Positions 4,901-5,281 of a DNA stretch of 5,281 nucleotides are shown piece by piece. This DNA is from JBGTBQ01 sp041749275 (GTDB lineage: Bacteria; Acidobacteriota; Blastocatellia; Pyrinomonadales; Pyrinomonadaceae). The number at the start of each line of letters is the position of its first letter. Position 1 is the first letter of the stretch. The translations under genes were made by a program, and so were the position numbers. The stretch spans positions 1 to 5,281 of the forward strand of contig JBGTBQ010000244.1 of the NCBI GenBank assembly GCA_041749275.1, written 5' to 3'. The notes under the pieces were generated by a model. It did not search any database. It was not told the DNA's origin and saw only the letters and a program-made list of their open reading frames with translations.

Positions 4901-5281
4901 TCGCGTCGAGCGCGCGGATGGCCGCTCCGAGATGTTCGCGGATGTCCGAGGCGACGAGGGCGCGCAGGCCCCGCGCTTGCGCCGCGAGGTCGCCCGCGAG
5001 GCCGCCGACGTAGACGGCGGCGACTGTCGCCGCCAGCGCATCCGCTTCCGTTTTCAAAGCGGCAAACGCCTGCGCGTTGAACCCCGCGATGATACCCGTC
5101 AACGTGTCGCCCGAACCGGCGGTGCCGAGGCCGGGGTTGCCCGTGGGGTTGACGAAGACGCGACCGTCGGGCGCGGCGATCAACGTCCGCGTCCCCTTGA
5201 GGACGACGATCAATTCATTCTCCGCGGCGAAGTCGGAGACGGCCCGCACGCGGTCGTTGAAGTCGGAGCCGGCGCGCGCGC
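4884..5281 (-). CDS. nnrD: ADP-dependent NAD(P)H-hydrate dehydratase, C-terminal part (runs off the window)
   Basis: The frame is open to the window's right edge, so this is the C-terminal 131 residues or so of a longer protein. NnrD removes water from the damaged cofactor NAD(P)HX at the expense of ADP, restoring NAD(P)H. The segment VVLKGTRTLIAAPDGRVFVN is followed by NPTGNPGLGTAGSGDTLTG, the ribokinase-like nucleotide-binding and catalytic loop containing the GSGD aspartate. A C-terminal helical region follows, ending at TGA 4886-4884. An in-frame GTG at 5249 is internal to the domain and is not the true start. The missing N-terminus may include the NnrE epimerase domain, as in the E. coli fusion, but that cannot be judged here. 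The gene overlaps tsaE by two bases and heads the minus-strand cluster visible here. Confidence 0.93.
   Translation of the reverse strand, partial: ARAGSDFNDRVRAVSDFAAENELIVVLKGTRTLIAAPDGRVFVNPTGNPGLGTAGSGDTLTGIIAGFNAQAFAALKTEADALAATVAAVYVGGLAGDLAAQARGLRALVASDIREHLGAAIRALDAKGEEP

Overview
The window is a GC-rich, tightly packed bacterial chromosome segment made mostly of conserved housekeeping genes. Six protein-coding genes are on the minus strand and one small accessory gene is on the plus strand. The lineage cannot be fixed from the sequence. A BrxA/BrxB-type bacilliredoxin, the high GC content and intergenic palindromes of the GGCTAAAGTC type would suit an Acidobacteriota-like genome (Blastocatellia is my guess), but this is a low-confidence inference.

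Right block, read from right to left (5281 to 3951, minus strand): the C-terminal part of an ADP-dependent NAD(P)H-hydrate dehydratase (nnrD or bifunctional nnr), then tsaE for tRNA t6A synthesis, then a bacilliredoxin with a CGC active site. nnrD and tsaE share bases in a TTGA stop/start, and tsaE begins at TTG. The bacilliredoxin follows after 34 bases with its own strong ribosome binding site. The yjeF-yjeE (nnr-tsaE) pairing is the same as in E. coli. The three genes look like one transcription unit joining metabolite repair, tRNA modification and thiol redox repair.

Middle (3389 to 3950): a lone plus-strand GxxExxY-family gene with a PD-(D/E)XK-like core. Upstream is a perfect 9-bp dyad that also covers the putative recG start codon. 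Downstream is a 43-bp inverted repeat with one mismatch, placed between two convergent genes. The gene uses four TTA leucine codons in 129, whereas the 810-codon recG next to it uses none, which suggests an acquired cassette.

Left block (3394 to 1, minus strand): recG, encoding a branched-DNA helicase with an acidic insert; a 261-base non-coding gap; rsmD, encoding the 16S rRNA G966 methyltransferase; and the first 34 codons of a probable PilZ-domain protein that runs off the window. The recG-rsmD gap holds an elaborate composite palindrome (751-891), a short direct repeat (887-925), and a sigma70-like promoter predicted to start transcription on the GTG start codon of rsmD.

No tRNA, rRNA, CRISPR array or complete insertion sequence was seen. 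The most unusual material is non-coding: the multi-hairpin element at 751-891 and the GxxExxY gene with its flanking palindromes.
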